Assembly: GCA_011033025.1 (NCBI GenBank)
Contig: WFMF01000007.1
Span: forward strand, 1,116,001 to 1,180,000
Reading direction: 5' to 3'
DNA from: Beroe forskalii
Taxonomy: Eukaryota > Ctenophora > Nuda > Beroida > Beroidae
DNA length: 64,000 nt
The notes under the pieces are model-generated. The model did not search any database. It had not been told where the DNA came from and worked only from the letters and a program-made list of their open reading frames with translations. A program made the position numbers and the translations under genes. Of the stretch, positions 18,731 through 31,081 are shown one piece after another (the stretch's first letter is position 1; each line of letters begins with the position of its first letter).

Positions 18731-20310
18731 ATAGCAAGGCCGTATCTTTTCAACACAAATTATCAGCTCTTTCTGACCATTTTCACTCATTTTGATGATT
18801 AAATACCAGTCTATTTCTATTGGCAGTAAAATCACCATAAATTTTCTGGGGGCTCCGCCCTCAGACACCCAAAGGTGGTTTGATTCAACGGATTGGCTCA
18901 CGGCGCTCGCCCAGCCCCCAAGTCTGGGAGTGACGTAATAATTAAGGCCAAGAGTGACGGTCTTGCCTATTAGAGTGACACTAGAGTTACCACTGAGTGA
19001 GTGAGTGAACGGTAACAAAACACGGGGTGCTAGCTAGGTCAATGGTTTGCTCATGCTCTAATCTGAGTCTGGACCTTGATTGGTGATGGTCCCATGTACC
19101 CGGGCACGGGTCGCTGGGTTACTGTTAGGACTTAGGTCTAATCTGAGCCTGGACCTTGCTTGATAATGTATTTTCATCTACAAACCACAGCACAGAAATG
19201 CTGTAAATTGTAATCTGGTCAATCCATGTCTCTAGAGTTAGTAGGCAAAAAATAATAATAAAGAAATGAGTATATTGCATACAAAAACCAAACAAAACAC
19301 GCAAGAAAGGCACTGCAATATAAACAATCGTGTAAGTCAAACTGGAGTACAAAGGAAGTAAATTATGTAATTCATTTATCATGAGCTCGCATTTCACAGT
19401 CACTGCTCTGCGACGTCACCGATTACCATATTTGGTAGTGATTCCGAGAATTGCTTCCTTGTAAGGTAAACTAATGACAACCTATGCGAGCGAGCTGCTA
19501 ATGGGTGGTAATGTGATTTCCTGTCATCTCAGCACCAATTCCTTCACACATTCTATCATATAACATCCTATTGATTTCTCCACACATCTTATAGGACATT
19601 GACTAGACATTTATTCCTTGTGACCGTGAGTATATAGCATATAGTTTGCTGGAATTTAGTGCTTTATTGGAGTATTGTTATCCCATCAATCACCACTCAT
19701 CATTCTTTTATTCGCCAATCATTGCACTTCATTAACCTCATACATAAAAGCATAAAGGCATAGGTATAAATCTTTTAACATCTTTAGAATTGAAAACCCA
19801 TTAACTAATGTAAGAAGAATTAGCAATGGTATGTAGCTCCGGCTTTGCAATCGGCGTTGATCAGCGCCGATTCACCTGCACCGCCGATTCAATTTCACCG
19901 CCGATAAGCGCTGATCACAGCTAATGGTGGTTCCGCGGCAGAGGTTCAAAAAGTCCGCTGGGAGTGCACTTTAGTCCGCAGCGAACTGAAGTCACCAATC
20001 TTTTAGCCCCGCGGGAGTCCTCCTCCTACGAAAGTACCACAGGATCATGCACAGATATATCCGCGAATTTTTGTTGAAAATTCGTATTGGCAGGATTTTT
20101 AGGGGCATGTAATTGTATAACATATCGGTCGATCGAATAGAAATGGAATTGGTAGATCGATCAACTTAAAAACTCCATTCGAACGACTGAGCGACTGGAA
20201 GTGGAAGTGAAACGACACAGAAATTCTTTGACCTAAAATTTTCATTTCTTTTTAGTAAAATTTCTTTTTAGTAAAATATGCCCCTGGCCATGAGGATATT
20301 TCTTAACTAA
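18731..20310. other. No gene recognised; palindromic GGCGCTGATC cluster at 19,848-19,925
   Basis: The interval holds a duplicated phrase (TAATCTGAGTCTGGACCTTG at ~19,058 and a near copy at ~19,139). It also has a dense cluster of GGCGTTGATCAGCGCCGATT-type inverted motifs resembling those at 24,720-24,880 and 25,030. Confidence 0.5.
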
Positions 20311-22255
20311 ATTTCTCCCCTATGACTCCCGGGGTACTCCTGTGAGTGTGTTAGTCCCGGGGTACTCCAGTATGACTCCCTAGGTCCTCCCGGTCCCGGA
20401 GTCTCGGGGTGACTACTGACTGGTAGGGGTACTCCCGTAGGACTCTGGTAGGCCTCCCGGGGTACCCCCATAGGACTCAAGGTTGTTGCTCCATAGGTAT
20501 TTTTCCTACGTCGGGGTACTCCTGTATGCCTCCAGGAAACTGCCCTTTTCGGGACTTTTGAAATTTTGCTCAAACTTCGAACGGCAAAACGGGTACTTAC
20601 GTATTTTTTGGGAAGCGCGCCTGCAGGAAAACGGACTGTCTAATTTTCCCGTAGGCGCTCAGGGGTAAATGCCATAAACTCGGTGAATAATCGGTATCCT
20701 CCCGGGGTATTCCAGCATGACTCCTGGAGTCTCAGGCACTTCCGTATTCAAGGACTGAGAAAAATACGCGTATTTTTTCTTCAAAGGAATCCGTCGTACT
20801 CCCATTTTTTCCCGAAGGACATCCCGGGACTACTCGGAGTCCTCAGGACTACTGACTACCTGGGGTACCCTGTAGGCCTCCCGAGGTACTCCCATAGGAC
20901 TCCCGGGGTACTCCCGTAGGACTACTGACTACCGGGGTACTCCCGTATGCTTCCAGGGGTACTCCCATAAGACTCCCGTTATCGGTATCCTCCCGGGGTA
21001 CTCCAGTATGACTCCCGGAGTCTCGGGCACTTCCGTAGGACTCCCGTTGGACTCCCTGGGTACTCCCAGTCCCGAAGGACTCCCGGGGGACTACCGTGGT
21101 ACTCCCGGGGTACTACCATAGGATTCCCGAGGTACTCCCGTAGGGCCCTCAGGGTAGTCCCGTAGCTCCGTAAGCCTCCCGGGGTACTCCCATAGGACTC
21201 CCGGGGTACTCCCGTAGGACTACTGACTACCGGGGTACTCCCGTATGCCTCCAGGGGTACTCCCATAGGACTCCCGTTATCGGTATCTTCCCGGGGTACT
21301 CCAGTATGACTCCCGGAGTCTCGGGCACTTCCGTAGAACTCCCGTGGGACTCCCGTTGGACTCCCTGGGTACTCCCAGTCCCGAAGGACTCCCGGGGGAC
21401 TACCGTGGCGGGTACTCCAGGACTACTGACAGGGCCCCATGGGGACTCAGGCCCCCGGGGTACTACCATAGGCTTCCCGAGGTACTAGGGGCCTCAGGGT
21501 AGTCCTGCAGCTCCGTAAGCCTCCTGGGTACCCTCCCATAGGTAGGGGCTCCTTGGGACTCTACGGGGTCCCTGCCCCAGGGTACTCCAATGGGGACTCC
21601 GTTATCGGTATCTTCCAGGGGTACCCAGCATGACTCCCGGAGAGACGGCACTTCCGTAGGACTCCCGTAGGACTCCCGGGGTACTCCCGTTGGACTCCCT
21701 GGGTACTCCCAGTCCCGAAGGACTCCCGGGGGACTACCGTGGTACTCCCGTAGGACTACTGACTACCGGGGTACTCCCGTAGGACTCCCGTAGGCCTCCC
21801 GGGGTACTACCATAGGATTCCCGAGGTACTCCCGTAGGGCCCTCAGGGTAGTCCCGTAGCTCCGTAAGCCTCCCGGGGTACCTCCCATAGGACTTCAGGG
21901 GTGACACCTAGTAGGACTACTGACTACGGTATGCCTAGGGCCTCCCATAGGACTCCCGTTATCGGTATCTTCCGGGGGTATCCAGTATGAGGTCTCGGGC
22001 TATAGAACTCCCGTAGGACTCCCGGGGTACTCCCGTTGGACTCCCTGGGTACTCCCAGTCCCGAAGGACTCCCGGGGGACTACCGTGGTACTCCCGGGGT
22101 ACTACCATAGGATTCCCGAGGTACTCCAGTAGGGCCCTCAGGGTAGTCCCCTAGCTCCGTAGGGCCCTCGGGGGACAACCGTGGTTCTCCCGTAGGACTA
22201 GGACTATGACTCCGGGGGGTTCCCGAATCCGGGGGGGTCCCGGGAGTCCCCTGCA
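20311..22255 (+). repeat. Minisatellite/satellite, CCCGGGGTACTCCCGTAGGA family, ~1.9 kb
   Basis: It is built from ~15-bp units (GGACTCCCG, GGGGTACTCCCGT). From ~20,690 these are organised into longer blocks: TATCGGTATCCTCCCGGGGT recurs with changes near 20,690, 20,980, 21,270, 21,605 and 21,960, a higher-order repeat of roughly 290-355 bp. A non-repetitive wedge (20,540-20,690) interrupts it. Confidence 0.92.
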
Positions 22256-24719
22256 GTAAAAGTAATTCGTTAGTTTGACCACACTTTTCTATCGTTGATA
22301 GATGTTATTGTTATGCCCTCCCCTTCTGCCTCTGGGGGTAACCGAATCTTTTCCACTGGGAGAGAGCGTGAGACACTGAGAGGCGGCGTGACGTCACTAT
22401 TAGAGCCGCGCACGATGCTGATACTCCTGAGAACTCAGTCGTGGCTATCTGCGTTCTCTAACTCTAAGGAGTCGCTGACTCACTGGGCTGGTCATGTAGG
22501 TTAGCACTCTGAATTGTACTTAGATTTTAACCTTCTTCCTTGTCCTCAATTGCATTTGACACCTAGTATAAACTATAATATGATGACAACTTCTTTATCG
22601 TAGCTCTAGATATTGATAGCTTTTGATATTGAACAATTCTTCAGGGGGTTGTCGAATCTAGTTGCCATGCTCTGGCCCTACTAGTACTCTAACCCATGAT
22701 GATCATTGAACCCAACCGATCCACCTTAGCTTTCCCACATGTGACGGTCCCCTTTTGGTGAGAGTGACCCTCGTATATGAAATAGTAGCACTGGTTACTC
22801 GAGCATCAAGTAAAGGGGACACGTCACTGCTTTTCTTCCCCCTTTCCACTTTCTTCCCATAATCCCTGATCTCCCCGCATTGTCAGTTCACAGTTGTTCT
22901 CCCCTCGCCCAAGTTCAATCACGCTCCTATCCTGTACCCTCACTTTACTTTATAGATCCGTTCCAAATCCCCAAAACAATCCCACATCGGTTCCCTACGC
23001 CCGTTGGGGTAAACCTTACTCTGAGGATAAGACATCTAAACGGTGGGGTTTAAAAGGAAAGTAAAGTTTTGGACTAAGTGGAATATACGTACAAACATAA
23101 CGTTCTGCTCTACTCATTTCCTACCTATAAACAAATGATAATAATAATAATGCCGTAACTAAGACTGCGTTGCAATCACGGAGGCCGTCCTTACAATAGG
23201 ATGAAACAAGGAGGGGGGCTCTTGGAATGAGTTGTGCTATGTTTTGGTGATTGGGGACTCAAGGGACATACGTCAGGGAATAATCCTTCCAGTGTCCGCC
23301 AGACGGCTAATGCCTGCTGCAGTCTCTTGGGTAGTGGAGGAGATGAGAATAGGTGATATCATCGGGGGAGCCCGAGACGGACGTAGGATATCATCCCCGG
23401 CGTCCGCCAAGGGGATGAGACCCATCAGGGTCCCGTGCTTCCCCGGGAGCTATGAAGAAGGAAGATAAAAGTCTGAGAAAAAGCCCGCTTGTGATACTCT
23501 GGATGAGACTTATAAAGGGTGATTTTAAATGTTTGACTCGTCACTTTGCACGTGACGAGTGGGGAGAGAATCATGCTTGATTCTTGTGATATGAAGTCTT
23601 ATGCATGGATCGGTGATGGATATGCAGATGAAGTCAGGTGACCGATCTTCTGCTTGTGGCAGTGGGGGTTTGTTTCAGATGGCTTGGTGGTTACTATCGA
23701 TGATGTTAAGGTGGTTTTAAAGTAGCTTGATCTTCGAGTCTGGCCTCCGTGGTAACTCAAATGACTTTTCTTCTAGACTAATATAGTTCGCAGTTTCGTC
23801 ATAATCGTATAATCATATCTTTTAACAACGCGCATACTTCTAATAATCTTAAAACTTATGAATTGAAATATTTTGTGCTTGAGATTCTGGCACGATGGTA
23901 AAGTAGCGTAGTGGGAAGTCTTCCTGAAGTCAATGATAAAAGAAATAGTCTCGGGGTAATAAGTACTGTGGGATAGGGCTAAAAGCCGTATCTCACACCA
24001 CACTATCCTCAGTAGGTTTCGATAGTTATCTTTGGTCCACAACATATGATGTAATTAATATTACCTCAGTTTGGTCGTTCTTATACTCAGTTGCTGATTG
24101 TTGTTACTATTTGATTCTCATCAGTATCATTCACAACTTTTGATAACTTACTTTATGACCTTATTTAACATAGTTTAACTTCAGAACTCGGTCTCAAAGC
24201 TATAGGCGTTCCTCAAATATCCTCATTACTTCCATCATCACTTTTGGGCATTTCATCCTCCCTTGAAGACTTTCACTCAAGATTAAGAAGCTAGAAACTT
24301 CCATCTTTGAGACTACCCACTCACCTAGTATAAGTTAGTAGTATATTTATGAAGAACGTTATACTTACAGTTACACTTACACTTACAGTGTTTTCTATTT
24401 CTAATTCTAGCAAAACCTAAGTGCATTTATTAAAACGTCATGTTCTATTGGATTATCATTAAGATATGATATTTTTTATAGGCTTGTTAAAGTATTATTT
24501 ATTATTTATTCAGTTATTTATTTTCCAGCCATTTAAGGTGTCGTTGCTTTTCTCACTCATAAGAAATTGGGCAGAGAGCGAATTCATGGTCTGGGCGGCA
24601 ACTTACCTAACTTCCCTTTTACGGATTTGTAGTAGGAACTTCCATCGTTGCTCTTTACTCCTTTATCTGAAAGTTAAACCCGCTCGCACGTCCAAAGAAT
24701 TAGATCCTGACCGTACCCT
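22256..24719. other. No gene recognised
   Basis: Short open frames exist (for example 22,295-22,504 and 23,232-23,468), but none shows a recognisable domain or convincing splice structure. At 23,330-23,420 GGTGATATCATCGGGG and GGATATCATCCCCGGCGTCC form a loose inverted/direct repeat. Confidence 0.4.
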
Positions 24720-24721
24720 GG

Positions 24722-24885
24722 CGAATGGCGATTAACATCAGCGCTAATCAGAACCGCGGATCAGTGGTGAATCGGTGCTGTTCAGCGCTAATCGGCGCTT
24801 CTTTGCGACAGCAAAGCCAACATATTATTTATATGTTGGCTTTGCATTTGCAATCGGCGCCGTTAATAGGCGCTGATCAGTTTTT
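24722..24885. repeat. Hairpin cluster with perfect 15-bp stem
   Basis: GCAAAGCCAACATAT and ATATGTTGGCTTTGC form a perfect stem around 24,811-24,848. GCGCTAATCAG / GGCGCTGATCAG motifs flank it on both sides. It resembles termini of a non-autonomous element also seen at 19,848. Confidence 0.55.
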
Positions 24886-25032
24886 CGGTTCTTATCCGTA
24901 TCGGGGCCTTTAGTTGTCGGACGCCAGCCAAAATAAAAGAAGCAGCTGGCTTCAGTGCAGCTTTAGCTACTGTTGACTAGAGAATCAGCACCACGCGCTG
25001 TTGACGGCCGTTAAAAGACCCTCGTGAGATTG

Positions 25033-25066
25033 AGAATCAGCGCCGCGCACGGCGCTGATTCTCATC
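25033..25066. repeat. Perfect 14-bp hairpin GAGAATCAGCGCCG
   Basis: GAGAATCAGCGCCG, CGCA, CGGCGCTGATTCTC: a 14-bp stem with a 4-base loop just outside the foldback element at 25,105. Confidence 0.75.
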
Positions 25067-25104
25067 AGCTGCAGCGTCAGCAGGTCAAACATCGTACGTC
25101 AACG

Positions 25105-25468
25105 CACGCTGTCGTAGGATGTTACCCTACCCTCGCGCGGCGCAACGTTCCACATTTGGACGTCATTTTGCGCCTTCGGAAATAGACGGGGCGGGCAACG
25201 TCCGTCGACGCACGCTGTTACCGGTTGTTGCCCCACCCTCCGCCGTTGCTCTTACCAGATCCCTAGTTTTTCGCGCGCGCCCCTCGACGGACGTTGCCCC
25301 GTCTATTTCTTCTTTGCTAAACACGTATATCCCTGTGTGGCTCGCGCGGCGCGTACACACACCTATGCGGGCTTAGGAAATTTCTTTTGACTGGATGGTT
25401 GCAATGTGACGTCCAAATGTGGAACGTTGCGCCGCGCGCGAGGGTAGGGTAACATCCTACGATCTATG
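25105..25468. mobile_element. Foldback element with nested inverted repeats
   Basis: The outer arm GTAGGATGTTACCCTACCCT, then CGCGCGGCGCAACGTTCCAC, pairs with its near-exact inverse at 25,410-25,465 (~55 bp). An inner pair, AATAGACGGGGCGGGCAACG and CGTTGCCCCGTCTATT, nests within. The GC-rich CpG-dense interior has no credible gene. Confidence 0.75.
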
Positions 25469-25599
25469 ATAGTATTGAACGTCATGGATTTTTTGATTAT
25501 TTTCAATATGAGTACCTTAGATAGGTGCATAATCGAATGATTAAGTGTGCTGATTAAGTCATTAGTGTTTTCACCTATGACCTAGTCGTGTTGCCCAGA

Positions 25600-26595
25600 T
25601 AGCAAAACATTTTATCTTATCTTGCAGATGATTTGAAATTGATTGGCAGGGCAAACAGTGCTAAGACAATTAATGATGATTTGAGACAATTAGAAAGATG
25701 GGAAAACTTATGGCTTTTGAACTTCAATGCATCCAAATGTAAAGTTATGCATTTAAACTACAATAATAATCCAATGAATAGTTATAGTTTGAATGGTGAA
25801 ATTATGGAAATATCTCATCAGGAAAAAGATTTGGGAGTTCTCATCTCAGACTCCTTCTTTGGAATGATGAGATTAACAAATCTATTAGTAAAGCTAATCA
25901 AATGTTGAATTGGATAATTAGAAATTTTACTCTTCGAGAAAAGAATGTGATGCTTAAGATCTATAAAGCTTTGATAAGACCACACCTTGAATATGGAGTG
26001 CAGCTGTGGTGCCCATCTCCTGAACATGGAAAGTGGAAACTGGTCTCTGATTCTTGGACTTGAAGGTGTCCAGAGGAGCTTCACACGCCTCATTGATGGG
26101 ATGGGCCACCTTCCTTACTCAGAGAGACTTGGGTGTCTGCAGCTGACAACTCTTGCTGAGCGCCGTTTCCGTGGTGATCTTATTGAAACTTTTAAGGCTT
26201 ATAATGATATAAATGGTTGAAGCACATTTTTCAAGTTCAGTAGTCATAGAAGTAAGATTGTTTCCGTTTGAAAACAAGCAATATTGTTTCTAATGGTGTT
26301 AAAAAGTTGCATAGAAGGTTTCTAACAGAGAGAGTAAGAGAAGTTTGAACAAATTACCCTCATATGTCCGTTTGTCAGATTCAGTGATCAAGTTCAAATG
26401 TAACCTAGAATTGTTTAAATCCACTTGTTTGAGTGAAGGCATTTCTTCTGAAGGGCATTATTGGAATGTTTCAAATGAGTTATTATCCAAGATTGAAACT
26501 CCTGGTTATTTAATGAGTAGATCTAGACAGGTCGATTTTTTAAGAGAACATCCATTCATTGCAAAGAAGAAGTATTTCAACTTACGGTATTAGTA
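25600..26595 (+). mobile_element. LINE 3' fragment (Jockey/CR1-type RT C-terminus)
   Basis: 5'-truncated at the RT catalytic site: YLADDLKLIGRANSAKTIN, then WLLNFNASKCKVMHLNYN, EKDLGVLIS, IRPHLEYGVQLWCP, VQRSFTRLIDGMGHLPYSE and NKLPSYVRLSDSV. These are the thumb and C-terminal motifs of CR1/Jockey-like elements. At least three frame changes (near 25,870, 26,030 and 26,220) mark it as dead. Confidence 0.9.
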
Positions 26596-26746
26596 AGGTC
26601 TTATCTTTCAATGTTGCTTTGTTAATCAAGTAGTTACTACAATCAACATTTTCATTTTTGTATATAAGGCAAACTTTTAATTTCATTTTTAATTTCATAA
26701 CAGTATTATTAATATCTGACTGCTCCTTAATTTATCTGAATAATGG

Positions 26747-27449
26747 GGGGTGTCACTGTCCCAATTGTCCCAAACTCAAGAAAAAGTGGATTGGGACAGG
26801 GACAATTGGGACAAATGGGACATTTGGGACAAATGGGACAATTGGGACAAATGGGACAGAGAAAATAGAACAGATGGGACTCAAAAAGTGAATTTGGACT
26901 GGGAAAATTGGGACAATTGGGACAATTGGGACAATTGGGACAAATGAGGCAGAGAAAAATTGAACTCTAAAAGTGAATTGGGACTGGGACGAATGGAATA
27001 TTTGGGACAATTGGGACATTTGGGACAAATGGGACATTTGGGACAAAAGTAGCAGAGACAACTGGGGCTCAAATGTTTGTGTTTTTGAGTGACAGTTAAG
27101 TGTTTTTGTCTCTCAGCCTGTTGCATGGCGGCACTCGCTGTGTTGCAACTGCCACTGTCTTTTTTCTTTCATTGGTTTTGGTATAGGGAAGTGGGAACAC
27201 TTAACCACTGCAAACAAACACAACCAAAATATGTACTTAGCATAGTAGTATGAATATAAATTTCATTGCAATGTTAAAAAAAACTTGGATCAATGTAAAA
27301 ATGATAAATGACTGATTTTTTGAAACTTTTGATTTGTCCCAATTGTCCCAAATGTCCCAGTTGTCCCAATTGTCCCAAAAACCAGTCCCAAACTCAAAAA
27401 AAAGTAAATTGGGACAGGGACAATTGGGACATTTGGGACACTGATACTC
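26747..27449. mobile_element. Foldback element of GGGACAATT repeats with target duplication
   Basis: It begins GGGGGGTGTCACTGTCCC and ends, inverted, GGGACACTGATACTCCCCCC. Both subtermini are arrays of GGGACAATT / GGGACAAAT 9-10-mers. AATAAT occurs directly on each side, a likely 6-bp target duplication. The interior (27,060-27,330) has no conserved gene. Confidence 0.75.
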
Positions 27450-27732
27450 CCCCCAATAATTTAATTTATTAATTCTCAATTAATTATTTTTATGCATGCT
27501 CATGGTACAGTAAAGCTTTTTAACTTTTTATAATTTCATAAGTTTGTGAGTTCCATAATGAATCTGGTAGTTTTGTTAGCTGTAGGCTTGCCTTTTTTCC
27601 TAATGTTAATTTTCTATACTTAATGTGGTCTGGAAGATCCAGTTTAATGCCTAGTGAATCATAGAAACAGTTGTGTGAAATTTGTTGATGTAATATCAAA
27701 ATTGTTTATTTTATTTTTATTTTCTTAAAGGG

Positions 27733-28260
27733 ACCATGTTGGTGTTCAAGTGCGGAGTTGGAGAAAAGTCTTGCAGATTGATGTCTTGAAGAAATATTTC
27801 TTTTAAATTCAAATATATAACAGGATGCATGCCACTCATTAATTTCATTAATGTGCAACATAAAAGGACACAAATAACCTGGATCCATCCACCAGTCCTC
27901 TACTTCTCTTCACTAAGTGTTTTGCTTAATTTCTTGATGCTTGGAGTACAAACAAAGACCAAAGAGCAAGTTTCAGTTTCATTCAGGCAGGTGGTCACTG
28001 CACTTGACAGTGCTATACCCTACCTACCTCAAAAAAAGCTCTTGCAATTTAAACACCTCGAAAGCTGAGGTAGGTATTGGAATGAAGATGCCTGCACACC
28101 ACTCATCTTGGTGTGACTCACGTAAATCCTGCTGCTCAACATTGCATTACCTAAAGGGATCATGTTGTGCGGGTGTTCCGCGGAGTTGGAGAAAAGTCTT
28201 GCAGATTGATGTCTTGAAGAAAGATTTCTTTTTAATTCAAATATATAACAAATTGATGTT
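27733..28260 (+). repeat. ~85-bp direct repeats flanking 340 bp
   Basis: GGAGTTGGAGAAAAGTCTTG, continuing through CAGATTGATGTCTTGAAGAA to TTCAAATATATAAC, occurs at ~27,752 and again at ~28,172. A partial third GATTGATGTCTTGAA follows at ~28,265. It lies just upstream of the PGGHG copy, and a trace of a duplicated 5' flank is possible. Confidence 0.75.
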
Positions 28261-28337
28261 TTGAAGATTGATGTCTTGAAAAAAGATTTTTTTGATTTTA
28301 ACATGTTTTGAAAAAAATTCCCTTTCAACAATAGTTC

Positions 28338-30410
28338 ATGGAGAACTTTAATAGCAAAATCTCCTTAGGTCTATTGGCAGGTAACATGTCAGAAGAAGAC
28401 TACATAATCAGCTCTAAGACTCTTCCTCGTACCAGTAATTACAATGTCATTCTCACCAATTCATTCCTTGGACATAGACTCCATGGAGATACAGTGTTCA
28501 TGAATGGCTTTTATAATGGAACACCTCACATTACAGGAGAAAATATCAGGAAAACCAGTCATAGAGCAAGAATTCCATGCTTCATGCCTTATGTTGACAA
28601 TGAAAGTGCCTACATGTATACACTCAATTCAAAAACTGCTACATACACAATTTCTGGGAGAGAAAATTTCACTCAGGTTTCTATGCACACAGTGTCTTGA
28701 ACCAGTATTCATTACTGAAATAGAAGTTTTAGTGAATCAATTTCTTAATAGTCATGAGGGGAGTCCAAGTGGGGACTTAGATATTATCTCTGATCAGAGA
28801 AATGTGGAACTGTCTGAAATCAAAGGTGGAATCCTCAAAGGAGTGAACAAATTTTGCTGGTCAAATAAAAGTTACTGAGACTGAAACATCACCAAAACTT
28901 ACAGTTTATTGCATATCAACTCATTCAACACTGTTTTATCAAAAGGAAAGCATACTTTCATATCTGCTTTTTTGGATACACATATAATGAAGCTGCCAAG
29001 TTCTATAACCTTGCCAGAATTATGCTAATTCTAAAATCTTATTTTCTACCCATGTTATATCTTGGGATTATGTATGGAACATGGTAAACATTGATGTTGA
29101 CAACTCAGATTTTGCTAAAACAGTGAAGGATGTTCTTTTCTTTTTACTCAATGCATTTCCCATTTTGCCTTGAAAATCCTGCAGTTGAGAATTATCCCAT
29201 TTGATTTCTATGGTGTTAGCCCTGGAAGTCTGGGAATGGTGGTGATGATTGTTGGTACTGGGGCCATGTTTTTTTGGGACCAAGATTTCTGGATGTTACC
29301 TGGAATGATGATGTTGTTCCCTAGTTTAGTTCGGCAATCAATTTTGTATAGAATTTCAAAGCTGCCAGGTGCTCGAATCAAGGCCCAAGGTTACAACTAT
29401 AAAGGTGCAATGTATCCATGGGAATCTGCCAGAACTGGGACTGATGTTGTTCCTGGAGCAATATATGCTAACTATGAAAATCATGTAACTGGTTGTTGTA
29501 TATGCCATGCGGCAATATGTATATATCACAGGTTCATGGGACATAGTTGTTAAAGATGGTGCTTGGGATGTTCTTATGAAACTGCTGACTTTTGGGTTTC
29601 TCGAGTGAGATGGGATGGAAAAAATTACAATATTGATGGAGTATGGATCCTGATGATACCATTCTCATGTGAATAATTCATGCTTCACCAATTCAGTTGC
29701 CCGACTCAATCTTATGTTTTCCATTGAAGCTGCAAAAAAAAAGTTAGGAAGGAGTATGATCCCAAATGGGTTGAAGTTAGCCAGTTAAATGGTGGTCTAA
29801 AAATACCTTTTTGATGAGGATCTTCGATATCACCCAGAGTTTGATGGATATGTACAAGGCACACCAATAAAACAGGCTTCTGTAGTATTACTTGGTTATC
29901 CTCTTGGTGTTGAAATGGATGATGATGTCAGGAAAAATGACATAATTGAATATGAAAAGTGTACAAGTAGAGGTCCAGGCATGACATATAGTATGTACAG
30001 TATTGGAATGTTGGAGCTTGGAAATACTGACTTAGCTGAAGAGCTTTTCAAAATTCAACTAAAAAATGTAGGGACTCCTTTCAGGATATGGAATGAATAT
30101 CCAGGAGGTGGAGTTTCGAATTTTCTTACTGCTGTTGGTGGTTTTCTCCAGAGCCTCCTCAGTGGTTACCTTGGTCTTCGTGTTCTTCAAGATGGTCTTT
30201 ATATGCCCTAATTTGCTTCTGACTGTTCTTATGCTAAATATACTGGCATATTCTATTACTCACAAAGATTTAATGTTGTTGTTTCCAAAAAGATACATTT
30301 GAGATTTGTAGAACATCTGAGCTTATGAAATGTGGTATATTGAAAATGGAAGTGGGAAGGGCTCTACCTACAAACAAAACCCTCACTTTAGAGTATGGAA
30401 AATATTGGAT
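28338..30410 (+). pseudogene. PGGHG: Processed-type pseudogene of protein-glucosylgalactosylhydroxylysine glucosidase (GH65)
   Basis: Successive fragments align in order with animal PGGHG/ATHL1, which removes glucose from collagen-type Glc-Gal-hydroxylysine. 28,338: NSFLGHRLHGDTVFMNGFYN. ~28,560: SHRARIPCFMPYV. ~29,205: YGVSPGSLG. 29,260: FWDQDFWMLPGMMMLFP, then YKGAMYPWES. 29,840: EFDGYVQGTPIKQASVVLL. 29,960: CTSRGPGMTYSMYSIGMLELG, then VSNFLTAVGGFLQSLLSGYLG. The sequence is contiguous with no introns, which suggests a retrocopy. At least five frame changes and several stops break it. There is no obvious poly-A tail, so a decayed intron-poor gene remains possible. Confidence 0.88.
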
Positions 30411-30514
30411 TCACATATAGGCTAATCAATGAGATACTAAATTTTACATGTCATTTTTTAAACTATGTATAATTAAAATATATTATGTACTTTGTATAAA
30501 ATTAAGACAATGGC

Positions 30515-30640
30515 CCGTATGCAATGTAAGTCACTGCCTAGTGGTTACTGGGTGGTGACTGGGTAGTGACTCGCTAGCTGGTGGTTGCTGGGTGGTGACT
30601 GGGTAGTGACTGGGTAGTGACTACTAGGTACTAGGTAGAG
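30515..30640 (+). repeat. Minisatellite, GGGTAGTGACT 11-mer
   Basis: Tandem TGGGTGGTGACTGGGTAGTG units between the pseudogene and the satellite array. Confidence 0.8.
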
Positions 30641-30769
30641 GCTCAATTCCAACTAAATATACGGGTATTCAGTGTTGAAATTTATTGGATTTAGTTTCTA
30701 CTTTTTAATTCTATTTTTAAGAACTTTCAGGTTAAAATCATTTTCCTTCAATTCGAAAAATACAAATTA

Positions 30770-31081
30770 ATTATTAAAAAATTCATAATTAATTCCAGCA
30801 GCCTCCAAAATTACAGTTTTACCGTCAGAAAATTCTAAAATAGGTACAAATCATTGGTAGAAAGCTCGTTTAAAAATAATTTTTTCTTCTTGATGAAAAT
30901 TAGCAATTAAATATTCAAAATTCATAATTAATTCTAGCAGCGTCCAAAATTACAGTTTACCGTCAAAAAATTCTAAAATAGGTACAAATCATTGGTAGAA
31001 AGCTCGTTTGAAAATAATTTTTTCTTCTTGACGAAAATTAGCAATTTAATATTCAAAAATTCATAATTAATTCTAGCGACG
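30770..31081 (+). repeat. ~140-bp satellite, left block
   Basis: Units begin ATTAATTCYAGCRRC at ~30,788, 30,929 and 31,066 (period 137-141) and include CAAATCATTGGTAGAAAGCT and AATTTTTTCTTCTTGA. The array is interrupted by the LINE and resumes at 34,455. Confidence 0.9.

Noticed and set aside
26658-27126. Open frames with WDNWDNWDNWDK or SQLSQLSQLSQ repeats
   Set aside because: Translation of GGGACAATT repeats in the foldback arms; not a protein-coding gene.
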